From positions 6,851,049-6,915,048 of the forward strand of contig OX393561.1 in assembly GCA_947652115.1 (NCBI GenBank): a DNA stretch of 64,000 bases, read 5' to 3'. The notes under the pieces were generated by a model, which worked only from the letters and a program-made list of their open reading frames with translations, was not told where the DNA came from and did not search any database. Below, in pieces: positions 1 through 12,265 of this stretch. Origin of the DNA: Blastomussa wellsi. Lineage: Eukaryota > Cnidaria > Anthozoa > Scleractinia > Plerogyridae. The position numbers and the translations under genes were made by a program. The first letter of the stretch is position 1. Each line of letters starts with the position of its first letter.

Positions 1-119
1 TTGTTTAAAAATATTGCATGGCAAAGGTTTTGCCAGACTCTGGGGAGTGCTTTGGTGCATTGGTGAGAGCGCTCGCCTCCCACAAATGTGTCCCCCATTC
101 GATTCTGGCCTGGGTTGAA

Positions 120-684
120 AGGCCATTCCGAAATTGTGTAGGGAACTGGGGCGAGTTTCAACATGTAACCAATCAATAATTTAACACCACCACATGAAAG
201 ATCGCATTGAAATTGGTCATCTGACCAAGTTTGAAGTTTTTAGGTTGAAAAGAGTCCACGTTGTGGACTGTGAAACATGGTTCAAAATCCATACAGAATT
301 TTGACACAGCATCCCCCAAAACCATACAAACTTTTAAATTTTTTATGATTTCCGTGATGCTCTTAAACATGGGCAATCATAGTGATTTTCTTCTCAGCTT
401 CTTTCAAATAGTAGTTCCATGACGGCAATTTACAGTTGTCACAAATCTGATAAACATTTTCAGGGTTTGTACAGTTTTGTGGGATGATGTGTCAAAATTA
501 CAGACGTTTGTATGGATTTTAAACCATGCTTCAAAGTCCGAAACTTGGTCTCTTTTCAACTTAAAAACTTCAAACTTGGTCAGATGACCAATTTCAACGT
601 TTTCTTTTCTGTGGTGGACTCAATTTATCGATTGGTTAAAAGTTGAATCTCACCCTAGTTCCCTGCACAATTTCGGAACGGCCT
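120..684. repeat. Foldback (TIR) element, about 565 bp
   Basis: The left end (AGGCCATTCCGAAATTGTGT) reads as the reverse complement of the right end (CACAATTTCGGAACGGCCT). Pairing continues imperfectly inward over more than 150 bases. No coding capacity is seen. It lies in the sorting-nexin gene territory, downstream of the last visible exon. The bases before it (about 50-110) look like a decayed tRNA-derived head. Confidence 0.75.
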
Positions 685-1312
685 ATTAGGATAATTAATG
701 TCACAGAGTGTTTAAGTGTCTCCATTGCTGATTTGTAGTAATGATTCCAAACTGATTGAAGTGCAAGGCAAAATATCAGACATTGCTAAATTATTAAATA
801 TAGATCATTATGTGCAGGATGTTCCTCTAGATCCAATGAGCAGTTCCTTTCCTCTTCCCAATTTTCCCTGGACAATTGTAGCTTAAAGGGAACTTTCCTC
901 GCAAGTTACATTTTGCCTTACAACACATTCAAATCAACCAACTGAAAGTGATGCTTTCTTGGAAAATGAGCATTGTGACACACAAAAGAAAAAATCAACA
1001 AGAGTAGATCAAAAGAAAAACCAACTGATCTAATGCAAACAATCATTGATAAGACCATTGAAAGAGAAAACTAATTTTTAGTGACATTAATAAGTGAATT
1101 ATTGTATATAAACAAGGGGTTGTTGCTACTAAACAATAATTTGCAGGGACCCCTGTTTTCATTTCAAATTACTTTTATGTTTCTATAAGATAAACAACCC
1201 ATCTAGGCAGAGTTTGGCAAAAGTCTCAGTGTACCGGTATGTTCTATATTCAGTATACATGTACTTAACAGCCTAAAAGAGCTCGACAAAAGAGTTCATC
1301 TCTGCAGCTCAC

Positions 1313-4300
1313 CTGTAATTTGTTTGTCAGGCAATGGTGGAATTGATATGCATGTGAACTTCTCGACAAAACGATCATACAACCAATCAAAGTGCTTGTA
1401 CCTTCTGCTGACAACAATTCCATTATTCTATAAATACGAGACAATGAGAATTAACATAAAATTATCCACTTGTTCTTGAAAACAACAAGTGATCAAAATC
1501 AAATCAAAATCTAGATGTTATAACTTACACTTGGTGTTATATTGTAAGCAATAAAACTCTTCATTCCTTTAAATTTACTCTTCTTCTCAGGAGCATTGAT
1601 TATACAAGTAAATGGATTTGGGTTCTGGTTCCAAGAAATTCTATTTCCATCTTCCTGCAAAGAACATTTCATTTACAGCAGCTCAGTTAACATTGCATTC
1701 AGATATAATATTCCACAACATTGTATGCTACCTTGATTTTAACAACTTTCTCACAAGTTTCATTTCGATGGTAATCATCTGGTCAAACAAGTACAAAAGT
1801 TTATGCAAGAGTCACATGTGAGGAGCAGTTCCTCAAACTGTTGACTGACTCGTTGGCAACTGCTGGTTATCTTTCCAGTCGACTGTTGGTCCTTTGTCAA
1901 CGGTCTAACAGGTTTAGTAAACCAGCTGTGATTTTGTCAACATGATATAACAGGAGATTGAACCTGTTAAAACCTCGAAGCCATTTTGTGGCGATTTTGA
2001 ACTAAAATGTGACAATTATGAATCAGGAAATTCAGTACTACTTTCAGCAGCTGTTATTTGTTTGGTCTCGAACCTTTCATGGTGCCTATCATTACCCAGG
2101 TGTATAAATTGTACACGTCAATTAAATGCTGGGGGTTGGAACCCTGCAATGGACTATGTAGCATCCCATCCAGAGGAGGCTGAAATACTTCTTGTTATGC
2201 TAGGTCATGCTAAGAAAATTAGCCTAGGACAAGCTCTCCTGCCTGATGGGCCACTAGGCTCGTGTGCAGACTTAACCCAATGGGAGGGAAGAAATAACCT
2301 GTTATGGAAAGCTGAGTTCAGAACCAGCTAGTGTAGTTGCAAGCCACTGTTATCATGGACACTTACTATAGTTAAGAATGAAGAAATGTAAACGGAAGTA
2401 CAAAGAAAATCACACAATGTACGCACCCTGATTGCCACTCTCTCGCTGTGAGGAACTTTTACATCTCCCTGTGATGCTCCAATTATGTAGGCTTCTCCAC
2501 CAGACTTCACGAAATGTGAAAACCTTTGGAAAGCGTCAATTAAACTTTAATATACATGTAAGTGAAGTTCATACTGTATACAGTGCAAACATATATTATG
2601 AAGTGGCACGTGCAAGCAATGATGTCATATGAAACACCAGCAAGGATCATAAGACAGACAGGCTAGAAAGCTTAGATGAGGCTAGAAAGCTTATGCATAT
2701 TACTTTGCATATAATTAACTCAATACATATCTGTAATTGCCTGGATTAAACTGCTTTCTTTTAATGATGTGAATTATTTTATGTCAGTGAGTCACCTTCA
2801 GGTCGAAGCAAATTAATATAGGATGGAAATCAAACAATTCTGTTTAACCCCAAAACCAATTTAACCTACAACAAATACAGTACTCATGTACACTCACTAA
2901 CGAAACAGTCATCTTCATGTAATTCAGTGGTTACAATTGAACCACAAGATGCAATCATTGTTCACCGATCAATATTAAGTCAGGAGTGGGGTGGGGGATC
3001 AGTAGTTATTGTCTCGAAGTGGGGGCGTTCGACCATTTTAGTGTACCTCTAGCAACATTTTACTGACTTTTAGTGACTCTTTTGACCATCCACAAATGAC
3101 CTGGCGAAGGGCATTTGAACAGAAAATCTCAGCTCAGTTCAAATGCCCCACCTATGCCCGGCCTCCCAACAACTGCAGCTTAACATTTATAGGTGCATTT
3201 TTATATCCAGTTATTCATTTCAAATTTTTCTTAACTAGTTTGTTTGGAGTGCACTTACATGTACAGTATAAAGGATCAACATCACATATTACCTGTTCAT
3301 GCTTTTGCGTACAGTGCCTGTTCTCACAATTCCTAAATTATTGGTGTCTCTTCGAGGTAAAGATGAAATTGTTGATTCCTGATCCCCACCACTGTAGCTA
3401 CTCACTGTTTCATCATCATCCCAGTCATCATCCCACCCGTCTGCGGTATCCACCGAGCCCTGGTTTTGTAGAGGTGCTGAGGGCAGTGGACGGACATTGT
3501 TTGCCTGTGGATGTGAATAGTCTGCAATCTGTGGAAAAATGACACACTGTATTTAAAAATTATCCTGCAAAATAGCGCAAAGTATTGCCTTATACTTAAC
3601 CAACAAGACTGTAGGCTGAGTTGGCTAAAATCAGGCGATATTCTACAAGACTGAACAGGATAATAATTGTTCTATTATTCAACAAACTGTTAACACATTT
3701 GCTATTATGTGGCACTTTGAAAGGCTTCTGAATTATTGTAACTTACGTACATCGCAGGATATTTGTCAAGTATAGATGGGCAATGTGATAATTTGTTGAA
3801 TAATAAACTTGTTATGCACTGTACAAAAAAATTAATACAATTAATGTACTCCTGTCAAAGCTCTCACGGATTTGGTTGATACATGACAGTAGGCGAAAGT
3901 CTGAAGTTGTTAATACTAATACTGCCATAGCTGTTCATCCTTGAGGTGTGGCAAATTTTAATTTTATCTGGTTATCTGTCACATTCGACCACTGAAACGC
4001 TATGTTTGAAATTGACTATCGATGACAGACTATCGGTGTTTTCAAGATATGCCTGTCCAGAACAATGAAAGTCTACTAAAACATTATTGCAAATATGGAG
4101 ACAAGCAACGAAGTTTGGGAGGAGTTACCATCCAGCAGTCGGGATCGAGACTTCTTGGGGTCAGATTTTTTTACCTTGATAAATAGAAGGTAAGTGTGAT
4201 TCAAACCTCACGTATGAAAATTTATTTAAGAAGTCCACCCCGGCTCTTCACCCGTGATGTAGTCGCACCCTTCAAGAATGGGCGCAAATGTTAGTGTTTT

Positions 4301-5136
4301 GAAAATATTCACAATATTTGTGTGTCAAGTGTCTCTAGTATATTATGCTAACAACATACTAAAAGTAACATCCAAAGTGGATCAAAAATCAACATTACAC
4401 ATAATTACAGCTCTATATTAACCTTTGTCTGGAATAATTACGCAAATCATTCGTTACCATATCAGGTCTGTCATATATTTTACTCTATATTCACATTTAT
4501 GTACGGCTATTATCAGTGTAAATTTTGATATTACAAAATAAGCTTAATGGAAGAAAAATTATTACGACCAAGAAAGTTTACAATATAGTCGTTTCAAATA
4601 TTATGTGGGAATTTTGTAAATGTCAGGATTCTTGTCTTTTAATTTGAGATGGAAAAAACCTTGCTAATGCCAGACTTCATTGAAACAGTATGCCTTTAGT
4701 TTCATTAAAGAATAAACAGACTTCATTAATTGAAACTGATCTGAAGCAAGCTTATTCCAATTTCACCTCAACGTAAGCTTCAGGAAACAAGCCTCTTGAT
4801 CCATTCGGGCTAATGCCTTCCCACCAACCATCGCCGACATCCTGCCAAAAATAATCGAACAGGATTCAAAAACAAACACTCAGCAAAATAGCCGGTGTAA
4901 ACAAAAACACTATGAGTTTCACAAATTACTGAACGCACCGTTCGAGTCACCGTCAAAATCTCATCCGTGTAGACAACGAGTTCCCCAGAAGGAACGTCAC
5001 CTTCAAAATCATACAGTACGCGAACCTGGATGAGAGCATTAATACAGCGAATAATTGAGATAGGAAAAGGTCTAATTGTTAACGGAAAACATATGAGACA
5101 AGTATATCTTACTCTACAGCCAGGCGAAACAGCCAT
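1313..5136 (-). CDS. SNX18/SNX33: Sorting nexin, SNX9/SNX18/SNX33 family (5' part; gene continues past left edge)
   Basis: The family couples membrane curvature and dynamin/actin machinery in endocytosis. Seven exons are visible on the minus strand: 5113-5136, 4939-5025, 4767-4841, 3293-3528, 2427-2523, 1529-1654 and 1313-1427, all with GT/AG borders and continuous frame. Residues 9-62 form an SH3 domain ([10 protein letters not shown], then GDGWWEG, ending FPEAYVE). An acidic Trp-rich linker follows ([11 protein letters not shown]), then the typical pre-PX segment [15 protein letters not shown]. From about residue 174 a PX domain begins ([20 protein letters not shown], then [13 protein letters not shown]). 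The rest of the PX domain and the BAR domain must lie beyond position 1. The start ATG immediately precedes the SH3 domain, as in the family. FVKSGGEA resembles SNX18 and SNX33 more than SNX9, but a cnidarian gene may be a single ortholog of all three. Introns hold SINE-like and other repeats. Confidence 0.9.
2085..2265 (+). repeat. SINE-like repeat body, family A (plus orientation)
   Basis: Contains the family core: a GGTGTATAAA stretch, CCCTGCAATGGACTA, then GCATCCCATCCAG. It has no clear tRNA-like head, so it is probably truncated. It accounts for an apparent 89-codon open frame here. Confidence 0.65.
2975..3215 (+). repeat. Interspersed repeat, copy 1 of a pair
   Basis: Shares a long segment with 5798-6010, including GAACAGAAAATCTCAGCTCA and the following TTCAAATGCCC(C/T)ACCTATGCC. 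Both copies end in TTAACATT-ATAGGTGCAT. The family is unknown. Confidence 0.65.
3595..3840. repeat. Interspersed repeat related to 53325-53450
   Basis: Shares GGCTAAAATCAGGC(G)ATATT and CAGGATAAT-ATTGTT blocks with the PHAX-region copy, partly in inverted order, which suggests a decayed foldback family. Confidence 0.45.
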
Positions 5137-5481
5137 TCTTGAAATGGACCTTACTCCATTTCACGGAAAACGATGCTATTTTTGCATGTGATGTCACGTG
5201 AACAAACTCTCTTGGCCGGGCGCTGGAAACGCAGTGATGAAAGTAGTGATGAACTCAGCAGGGTGCGAAAGTAAAAATAAGTTTCTAAACGTGCCAAACA
5301 GTTTTTCGTTACTTTTGTGTAATATTAATTACACGAGCAGTTTTCAAATCATCCAGAATATCGGAACGTACATATGTATGAAAAATCTGGGGCACATCGT
5401 GTTTTCTTATTCCACAGCCTTACAGCTCCATTTGATTTTGCTGTGCAAGAATATTGCATATTCAGGAAAAAGATTTCAAAG
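5137..5481. promoter_or_regulatory. Head-to-head promoter region shared by the sorting nexin and REXO4 genes
   Basis: Only 345 bases separate the two divergent start codons. The gap contains an E-box in GTCACGTGA context near 5190. No TATA box was recognised at a convincing distance for either gene. The 5' UTRs and promoters of both genes must fit here unless an upstream non-coding exon exists. A shared bidirectional promoter is an inference from spacing alone. Confidence 0.5.
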
Positions 5482-8400
5482 ATGGCGGATGAATGTAAAA
5501 ATCAAAGCTTGAAACGTAAACGAAATTACAGTCGTAATTTGCGTTTTAACGATATGAAGAAAATTCAGACAACTAAATCGAGTAAAGGAAATCCGAAAGT
5601 GAAAAATTCCCAGACTATTCAGCCTCAATTACCAAAAACCGCCACGGAAATGTCATCTAACTGGAAGAGGTTACAAGCGGTAAGCAGAGTATTCTTTAAA
5701 AAACTTTTTAGAAGCTTAAAAACTGTTTGAAGGCCAAATGTGGCTTTTTGTGTTGATAGTCTTACATTTCCGTTGGTGTGTCAATGCTAATTAAACCGGG
5801 TTGGGGGAGGTCGGGCATAGCAGTTTATATCGTCCCGTGGTGGGGACTTTTGACCGTTTTAGTATACGTAGACTTTCTAGCAACGTTTTGTTGACTTTTA
5901 GCGACTTTTGACCACCCACAAATGAACAGAAAATCTCAGCTCAGTTCAAATGCCCTACCTATGCCTGGCCTCCCCCCCAGCCCGTCTTAACATTGATAGG
6001 TGCATAATTAACATTTACATGCACGGTATTCAGTCACCCTACTACAGACAATAACTCAACACCACAAAATTACCTGAGACACGAGCCACATCATGTATTA
6101 CTCATTCCATAAACATTTGCAGACTTGTAAGTGTCACATCTTTAGAGAAATGCACAAAGTCAGTTGGTTACTTTAGACTCTACTTGACCACTTTGTTTCC
6201 ATGTTTTTGCCTGAAGCTTCAACATTCCCCCGGTTGCCCGGGCATTTGAATTTTTGGAAAATTTGTGTTCAAATTCTCTCCTCCCCAGGAAAAAGCCATT
6301 CAAATGCCCCCACCCCCAGGAAAATTAATAAGTGACCAGATTACCATTTCAACGTTTTAGTAGCGTCAAGATCAACTGGAGTAATCAAACTGTCAAAGAA
6401 CCCTAACATCTGTTGGTGCAGTTTTAGCTCCGAGAACACGGTATCTCTACCACTCAAATAGCTACAGGGTGCCTAAAGCCTTAGTCCTTTTCTTTTTAAC
6501 CAAGCCACCAAGAAGCTGCAATCTTTTCCTAAAGTTAAAATCCTCAAAACTCGCCATGTTGGCCTCCACCATGATTTATCAACCCATGTGGAATCGCCGG
6601 GACACATAACATGAAATCGAGTCTAGCGTTCAAATTCCCCACCCTATATAAGTGAGGATCAAATTCCCCACTCCCGGGAAAGGCATGGGCGTCAAATGCC
6701 CGGGGTATGCCTGGGGGATATTGAAGCTTCAATTTGACTGATACATTATGGCAAGTTTATCGGTGTGAAGCTCTCTGGTGGCGAGGTGTCAGACTGGTAA
6801 CCACGTGAACATGAGTAAGCTTTATAAACTAGCTTACTATTTTAAACACTGAGGTTATGTCATTTAAATTGTTTAGTTGCTTAATAATGAAAGAAAGGTC
6901 AAGGAAGAGAAAGGAGAAGTGAAACCTTGGAGCAGAAAGACATTTAAGAAAAGGTTGAAACTAAATCCCACCGCAGAAAAAGCAGCAAGGACTTTTGATT
7001 GTAGGTAAAGGCAATCATCTAATAGAACATTTTATAGTAGATTCCATAATTCAGGTCTGTAAAAATTAGGCTCTCATGGAACTACTACCTTTTATTATAA
7101 AATAAAAATATTGCAGCTGTGAAAAGACAACGACTTGATTTTTATTGGGTTGAAGCCCATAGGTAAGAGGGTGGTTCTGATTGTCTTGCTTCCCACACCT
7201 TTTATTCCTATCGTCCCCCCTGCCTTAGTGGGTCCTACTTCTTTGCTCAATTACCATAACAAAATGTTATGGAGCATTGCATAATAAATGACCAATGAAT
7301 TTTCTCTTGATTCCCATCCTCTCTAGCCTGTAGGTTAAAATGTTCATCTACTTTTCTCCCCGGTTCTTTTCCTTGTCCCCACTTAAATGAAAATACAATT
7401 TATGTGTGGTTCAATTCTGCCTGTTACCTCACCCCCCTTCCTCCTCCTCCTCCTCCCCAGAGTGCAGCCTCTGGCATTTGCCATGTTTCTTATTTATAGT
7501 CCCTACCCCCAGGCACACAGAAGGAGACATTTGCTCACCTCTGGGACTCCTTATCAACCACAAGTACATTGTTTTGCGAACAGAATTGAGATAAAAGAAA
7601 ATTGATTCTTCTCAAAATTGATTCTTGTGACTTACTCACTGGTTAACGCAACCTCATCATTCATAAGGTTTTAAGGGCTAACTTGTAGGTATTCTACTCT
7701 AGAACAACATTGTTTATTACAAACTGTACTTCATACTTCCTGTTGCTCTGTTACCCATAAGAAATTGTGCTTTGATTTTGTATAAACATTCTAAGAGATT
7801 CTAGCGATATAATTCTATGGCTACCTCTCTAGTGATCATTTGCATATAATCTGTTTTCTTTTAGGTCTCGTGAAGTGTGGTTTGACAATGTGGATCCTGA
7901 GGATCTGGGAGAAATTACAGGAAAAAGAATTAAAACATGTAATGGAGATCCCAATGATGTACTGGTGTCTGGCAATCTTGAAGGGTTTGTAACTTGAATT
8001 GCAATATCTGTAAGACATTTGGACATTAGAGTGAAACGGGAATTAATTAAACTTGATGTGGTTTATAAATTAGTAATTATATATGATGAAGGAGATGGTG
8101 ATTGTACATCACTTCATTTCAATATTTTAAGTTAGTTCTTGTATACTAATTAACAATTAGATTATAAGCTCGAGATTTCTATGGGGTGATAGTTGATGAG
8201 GCAGAAGGCCGAATTTTTTTAGTAAAAATCATAATAAACGAATCATGTGTCGTTGAAGAAGCTCAAAATCTTACTGCGAAACTTCGCTAAAGCGTGAATA
8301 CGTTGCATTTTGAAGACAACCTTCGACCACTGCACTCTAATGGCTGATAGTGTACAGTAGCTCAGCCAATCAGATTGCAGCATTTTCATTAGCATACTAG

Positions 8401-9308
8401 TAGATTTTTACTAAATAATTTTAGATCTTGTCTTTCATCCGACTTCATCATAGGTTAACAAAGAAGATCGCTTTGGACTGTGAAATGGTTGGGGTTGGGT
8501 TTGATGGCAAACGACACATGCTGGCAAGGGTATCCATTGTCAACTCTCATGGTCATGTTGTCTATGACTCTTTTGTGGCACCACAAGAGAAGGTGGTTGA
8601 TTACCGTACTCCTGTTAGTGGGGTAAAACCTGCAAATTTGAAAAATGGTAAGTTCCTATAAAGCACTTAATAATAGTAATTATTAAACTCATCACCAATA
8701 GATGAGTTTGGGGAAGGTGCCTGAAATTCCTGTGGGAGCCGTCCCGAGCACGAACAGTAACCATGACAACCCTGTGAGGGGCAACCACCGGGCACCATCA
8801 CACTGAGCAACAACTCAGTGGAAAGAAATCTTCAAGCTACCCATACTCATCAAAAGGGATGGGAGAGATGGGAGCCAAAGGGATCGCTGTCCCAGCTAGC
8901 AAAAGATAACGCAAGAAAATGACTTGACCTCAACATGAGACCTGTAAAATTACTGAGCCCCTGCAAAGCCTTGGGGCACCCCAGATTCACACACAAGACC
9001 GCTGGCCAGCATCATCTCAAGTTTAACCTCGCCTAAATTTTAATTTAGCCACATTTAATATGTTTCTCAGATCCGTTTTTCATAATTATCTGGTAATCAA
9101 GCCTAGGATTCTGAATAATTCAGCTTAAATGAAAACTGTAGCTGAAATAACTATTGTTTTAGATTACTCCTCAAAGTATGCATATGCACTAATTTATTGT
9201 GATATCATTATGACTGACTGAAACATGCTGAATTTTAAGTATTTAACATAATCTCCCATTTTTTACAGTTTATTAAGTTCTATATGTTTCTTTTAAATTA
9301 TGAATAGA

Positions 9309-9349
<41 letters not shown>

Positions 9350-12110
9350 GAGTATAACAATATAATTTAGTTTTATCAACTGGGTTGGTAATGTCAATTG
9401 GCCACCGTAAAGAGATTCAATTGCTGACGTTTCGAGCGTTAGCCCTTTGTCGAAGCGAATCCAAAAAATTATGCTCTTCTTTCTCTCAGCTCCAGACTTC
9501 AAGGCAGTTCAACTTGAAGTATCAAAACTTCTTAAGGGAAAAATTCTCATCGGACATGCTTTAAAGAATGACCTTGAGGTGAGTTGTTTCATTCCACTGG
9601 CCAGCACATGCTAGTTGTTCACAGGCTACTTTCTGTCAGTTTTTATTGTTGTATTACTGTGCCATTGGAGAAAATGAATTCAGATTATCCAACTGGGATT
9701 TTGAAAGACAATTAAAGACTCTACTGAATGCACTGAAATCATAATTATAATTGTTATAATACTTAATAATAATTACTTATAATTGACCACTCCCCATCAG
9801 GGCTTTTCAGGGCCAATGTAAACTAACAAATATTGTAAAGAAACGTAACAGGGTTGGGAATCCCAACTGGTTGTAGGCAGACCAGTGAGCTATTTACAAG
9901 CGTAGCTGAGGAGTTGAACTCGGGGCTACTGAAAACAACACCCGCTAGTGCTCGGAATGGGACTTGAACCCACGGCTTACGGATTTCAAGTCAAACGCTC
10001 TAACCACTCGGCTACACTGCCTCCACAAAGGTGGAAAGGGGAGAGTTGTAAATGTTTTCGCATTCTGTTAGGTTGCCCCATTTATACTCCTGGTTGGGGG
10101 TGGGAACTGTGAGGATAAAGCACTCGCATGTCTTGAACGAGAACACACCACTACCCCAGCTAGGGCTCAAGCACAAACTGTTCAATCTGGTGTCCAGTAC
10201 ACTAACCGTTAGGCCTCTTGCCTTCAGCTGAGATTTGATTAAGTTTTGAAAATAAATGTAAACTCTGTGTGCATGTATTTCATAGGTATTGCTCCTTGAT
10301 CATCCACGTAAAAATATTCGAGATACAGCCAAGTACAAGCCATTTCAAGCAACAGTCAAGGTGAAGAATTTTTGATTAAACCTTAGCAATATGTATTATT
10401 AACGACAACAATCCATAAACCTGTAGATTGTAAATATGAGGCAGATAAAAATGTCCTTGATTAGTAAGCTTACTCAACTTCACTTTTGATAATTTTTGAT
10501 TTTGCAATCAGAGCTTATCCAGGATTCCATAGCATGAAGCAACTTGGAGTATTTCTACTCCCCCTGGATGGGGTGCTAGTCCATTGCAGGGTTAGCCCCA
10601 CCATTACATGTATGTTGCCAGTACCCATTTATATACACCTGGGTGGAGAGAGGCACTATGAGACTAAAGTGTTTTGCCCAAGAGTGCAATACAGTGGCCT
10701 GGCCAGGGCTCAATCCCAGACCCTCCGATCCGTAGTCCAGTATGCTAACCAATAGACCAACGCTTCAACCGTAAATCTCAGGGACAAATTTCTTGTTATG
10801 TTTAGTCTACTCTCTGACTCAATTTATTATTATTTCAATTTTATTAATCGTATCTTTTTCGATCTTCAGAGTAAGAGACCATCATTACGAAATCTTGCCT
10901 TACAAATTCTCAACATCACCATCCAAGATGGAGAACATTCTTCTGTAAGTATTACTATACAACTAAACTTGTAAAGAAATCTTCACCTCTCCTGTTCTAA
11001 TAAAATATTTAAGTTAAATGTTACAGCAAGGAGCCCAAAAGGGTGACCATCACTGGGGTGATGGGTATGCTTGTGACTCCGACTTTGAAACCAGACTGAA
11101 GAGTGCAGACCATGTGGCTGATTTGTCATATCACAATTATTTGGTCACTCTGTTATTTTTTCTATCATCACCTGTCTGTCGACAATTACTATAACTGACT
11201 ATTGTGATGTAAAGTATATGAAATAATTCGTGTGATCTGTGGCTGAAGATGAAATTAGAAATGATCTTCACAGTGAATAAATTTGCAATTTAAGTAATTG
11301 GAATAAAGAAGCCTAAAAAACTTCAGGGCTTCAACTGCATTTGAACCTGTGGCCTCCGCGATACCGGTGCGATGCTCTACCAACTGAGCTATGAAGCCAC
11401 ACATTGGGAGCAAGGTCAATTTTGTGAGTTCATATTTTCCTGTGTGGAGTTAAAACCCCTCCAATTGTTTAAAGTGGAAATTCACTGTGATGATCATTTG
11501 TCACTGTCAGAAACTGACTTCCTATGGCCTGATTACATGAGCCGGGCTGGCCCGGTTAGCCGTTCTGGTTTCAGTTTGCCAAGATCTCGCCATGTCTATT
11601 AAATGCAACAAAAATCAACGCAGCGATTACAGTTATGGTTATGTTTGTTCATCTCGCTTTACAACGCACATCAAATGCTTTACAAGTTGATCAAAAGTTT
11701 GGGTCTTGGATTATAACGAAATGTTTTTGGTTTATTTTTCATCAGAATCTAACAGCTTCTGGAAGTTGCAAGTTTAGGGTCTCGGCTTATAGCCAAGATC
11801 AGCTTATAGGCGAATAAGTACAGTACATGTCAACTGGGCCAGCCCGGTTAGCCGACAAAGCAAACCAGCCCGGCTAGCCGGCCAGCCCGGCTCATGTAAT
11901 CAGACCCTTAGAACTAGTTTCAAGATAAATTAAAGACAAATTAGCCCTCGGTAGCTAAAAGATGTTCATGTCTCACAGGTACAAGATGCCCAGGTGGCCA
12001 TGAAACTCTACACACTGCACAGGAAACAGTGGGAAAGACAGTTAAAAGAAGCCAAGTATTCAAAGAAAGGACAAGCAAATAAACAAGCGGGCTCGAATCG
12101 AGACAGATAG
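5482..12110 (+). CDS. REXO4: REXO4 (REX4), DEDDh-type RNA exonuclease 4
   Basis: Nuclear/nucleolar 3'-5' exonuclease family acting in rRNA processing. Eight exons: 5482-5679, 6898-7004, 7865-7984, 8454-8647, 9490-9578, 10286-10360, 10870-10944 and 11979-12110; 990 nt, 329 aa, shorter than the human protein of about 420 aa mainly in the linker. The basic N-terminus carries SSNWKRLQ, matching the vertebrate FSQNWKALQ motif, and exon 3 carries [12 protein letters not shown], a REXO4 signature. The nuclease motifs are complete: Exo I ALDCEMVG (D150, E152), Exo [11 protein letters not shown] (D234), and Exo [15 protein letters not shown] (H284, D289) split across the last intron. The first ATG in the exon is used. 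The exon 2 acceptor (at 6896-6897) has a weak pyrimidine tract and is the least certain border. Introns carry foldbacks, a Penelope-like fragment and several SINE-like repeats. Confidence 0.95.
5798..6010 (+). repeat. Interspersed repeat, copy 2 of a pair
   Basis: Same family and orientation as 2975-3215. It lies in REXO4 intron 1. Confidence 0.65.
6213..6730. repeat. Foldback element in REXO4 intron 1
   Basis: Ends are GAAGCTTCAACATTCCCCC and its inverted partner near 6710-6730. TGCCCGGGCATTTGAA at the left pairs with TCAAATGCCCGGGG at the right. The centre has no coding potential. Confidence 0.7.
8683..9057 (+). repeat. Interspersed repeat family B, copy 1
   Basis: About 375 bases match, in reverse complement, 27194-27566. 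Shared blocks include TAAACTCATCACCAATAGAT, GATGGGAG, AACATGAGACCTGTAAAATT and AATTTAGCCACATTTA. It sits directly after the REXO4 exon 4 donor. Confidence 0.8.
9306..9476 (-). mobile_element. Penelope-like element fragment with a degenerate hammerhead-like fold
   Basis: Matches one arm of the palindrome at 33276-33526: TTTTATCAACTGGGTTG, GGCCACCGTAAAGAGATTCA, and the end GGTAAGTTTCTAAAGAAACT. On the minus strand, 9462-9414 shows GATTCGCT, a degenerate CUGANGA box, the small stem AGGGC-TAA-CGCTC, GAAAC, GTC, AGC and GAATC. It ends a few bases before the REXO4 exon 5 acceptor. Penelope assignment rests on remembered association of such repeats with hammerheads. Confidence 0.55.
9783..10024 (-). 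mobile_element. SINE with tRNA-Ser-like head
   Basis: Read on the minus strand, it starts AGGCAGTGTAGCCGAGTGGT and contains GGTTCAAGTCCCATT, good A and B boxes. The anticodon position gives TGA, but the long variable arm of a real tRNA-Ser is missing. A body of about 165 bases ends near GGGGAGTGGTCAATTATAA. It is therefore a SINE, not a tRNA gene. Confidence 0.75.
10060..10225 (-). mobile_element. SINE family A copy, tRNA-like head
   Basis: Minus strand reads GGCCTAACGGTTAGTGTACT, then CTTGAGCCC, then a body with AGCACTTTATCCTCACAGT-like and TATAAATGGGG segments. It is a shortened copy of the family best seen at 10505-10765 and 47288-47480. Confidence 0.65.
10505..10765 (-). mobile_element. 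SINE family A, well preserved
   Basis: On the minus strand a tRNA-like head (GGTTAGCATACTGGACTACG, then GGGATTGAGCCCTGG) is followed by the body: AAACACTTTAGTCTCATAGT, CTCTCTCCACCCAGG, AAATGGGTACTGGC, CAATGGACTAGCACCCC. It explains an apparent 89-codon open frame on the plus strand. Confidence 0.75.
11335..11430 (-). mobile_element. SINE family C with tRNA-like segment
   Basis: The minus strand holds GGCTTCATAGCTCAGTTGGT, AGAGCATCGCACCGGTATCG and GGTTCAAAT. The flank CCAATGTGTGGCTTCATAGC is shared with the copy at 36740-36955, so the tRNA-like part is internal to a longer repeat. The anticodon stem is mispaired and position 33 is not T. Confidence 0.65.
11526..11909. repeat. Foldback element rich in AGCCGGGCTGGCCCGG units
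   Basis: CTGATTACATGAGCCGGGCT on the left pairs with AGCCCGGCTCATGTAATCAG on the right: 20 of 20 bases. It lies in the last REXO4 intron, about 70 bases before the final exon. Confidence 0.85.
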
Positions 12111-12259
12111 CAGTACAGTATTATTACAAGTTAATGTTGCACCTTTTCGTGCAAACTGTGATCGGACAAACAAATCAAGAGGTTGCTATGACCACGGTTT
12201 CATCACGAAAAACTCCTGGAACTAGCTTGCAATGGAAGCTAATGCGTGGAATCTTTCCA

Positions 12260-12265
12260 AATAAA
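12260..12265 (+). terminator. Candidate poly(A) signal of REXO4
   Basis: An AATAAA hexamer lies 150 bases after the REXO4 stop codon. It is the first such hexamer downstream on this strand. No transcript evidence is available. Confidence 0.35.

Noticed and set aside
2062..2331. 89-codon open frame as a gene
   Set aside because: It starts at a TTG codon and is the body of a SINE-like repeat; no family resemblance.
9950..10024. tRNA-Ser gene on the minus strand
   Set aside because: A and B boxes and a TGA anticodon position are present, but the long variable arm is missing, the acceptor stem does not close and a SINE body follows.
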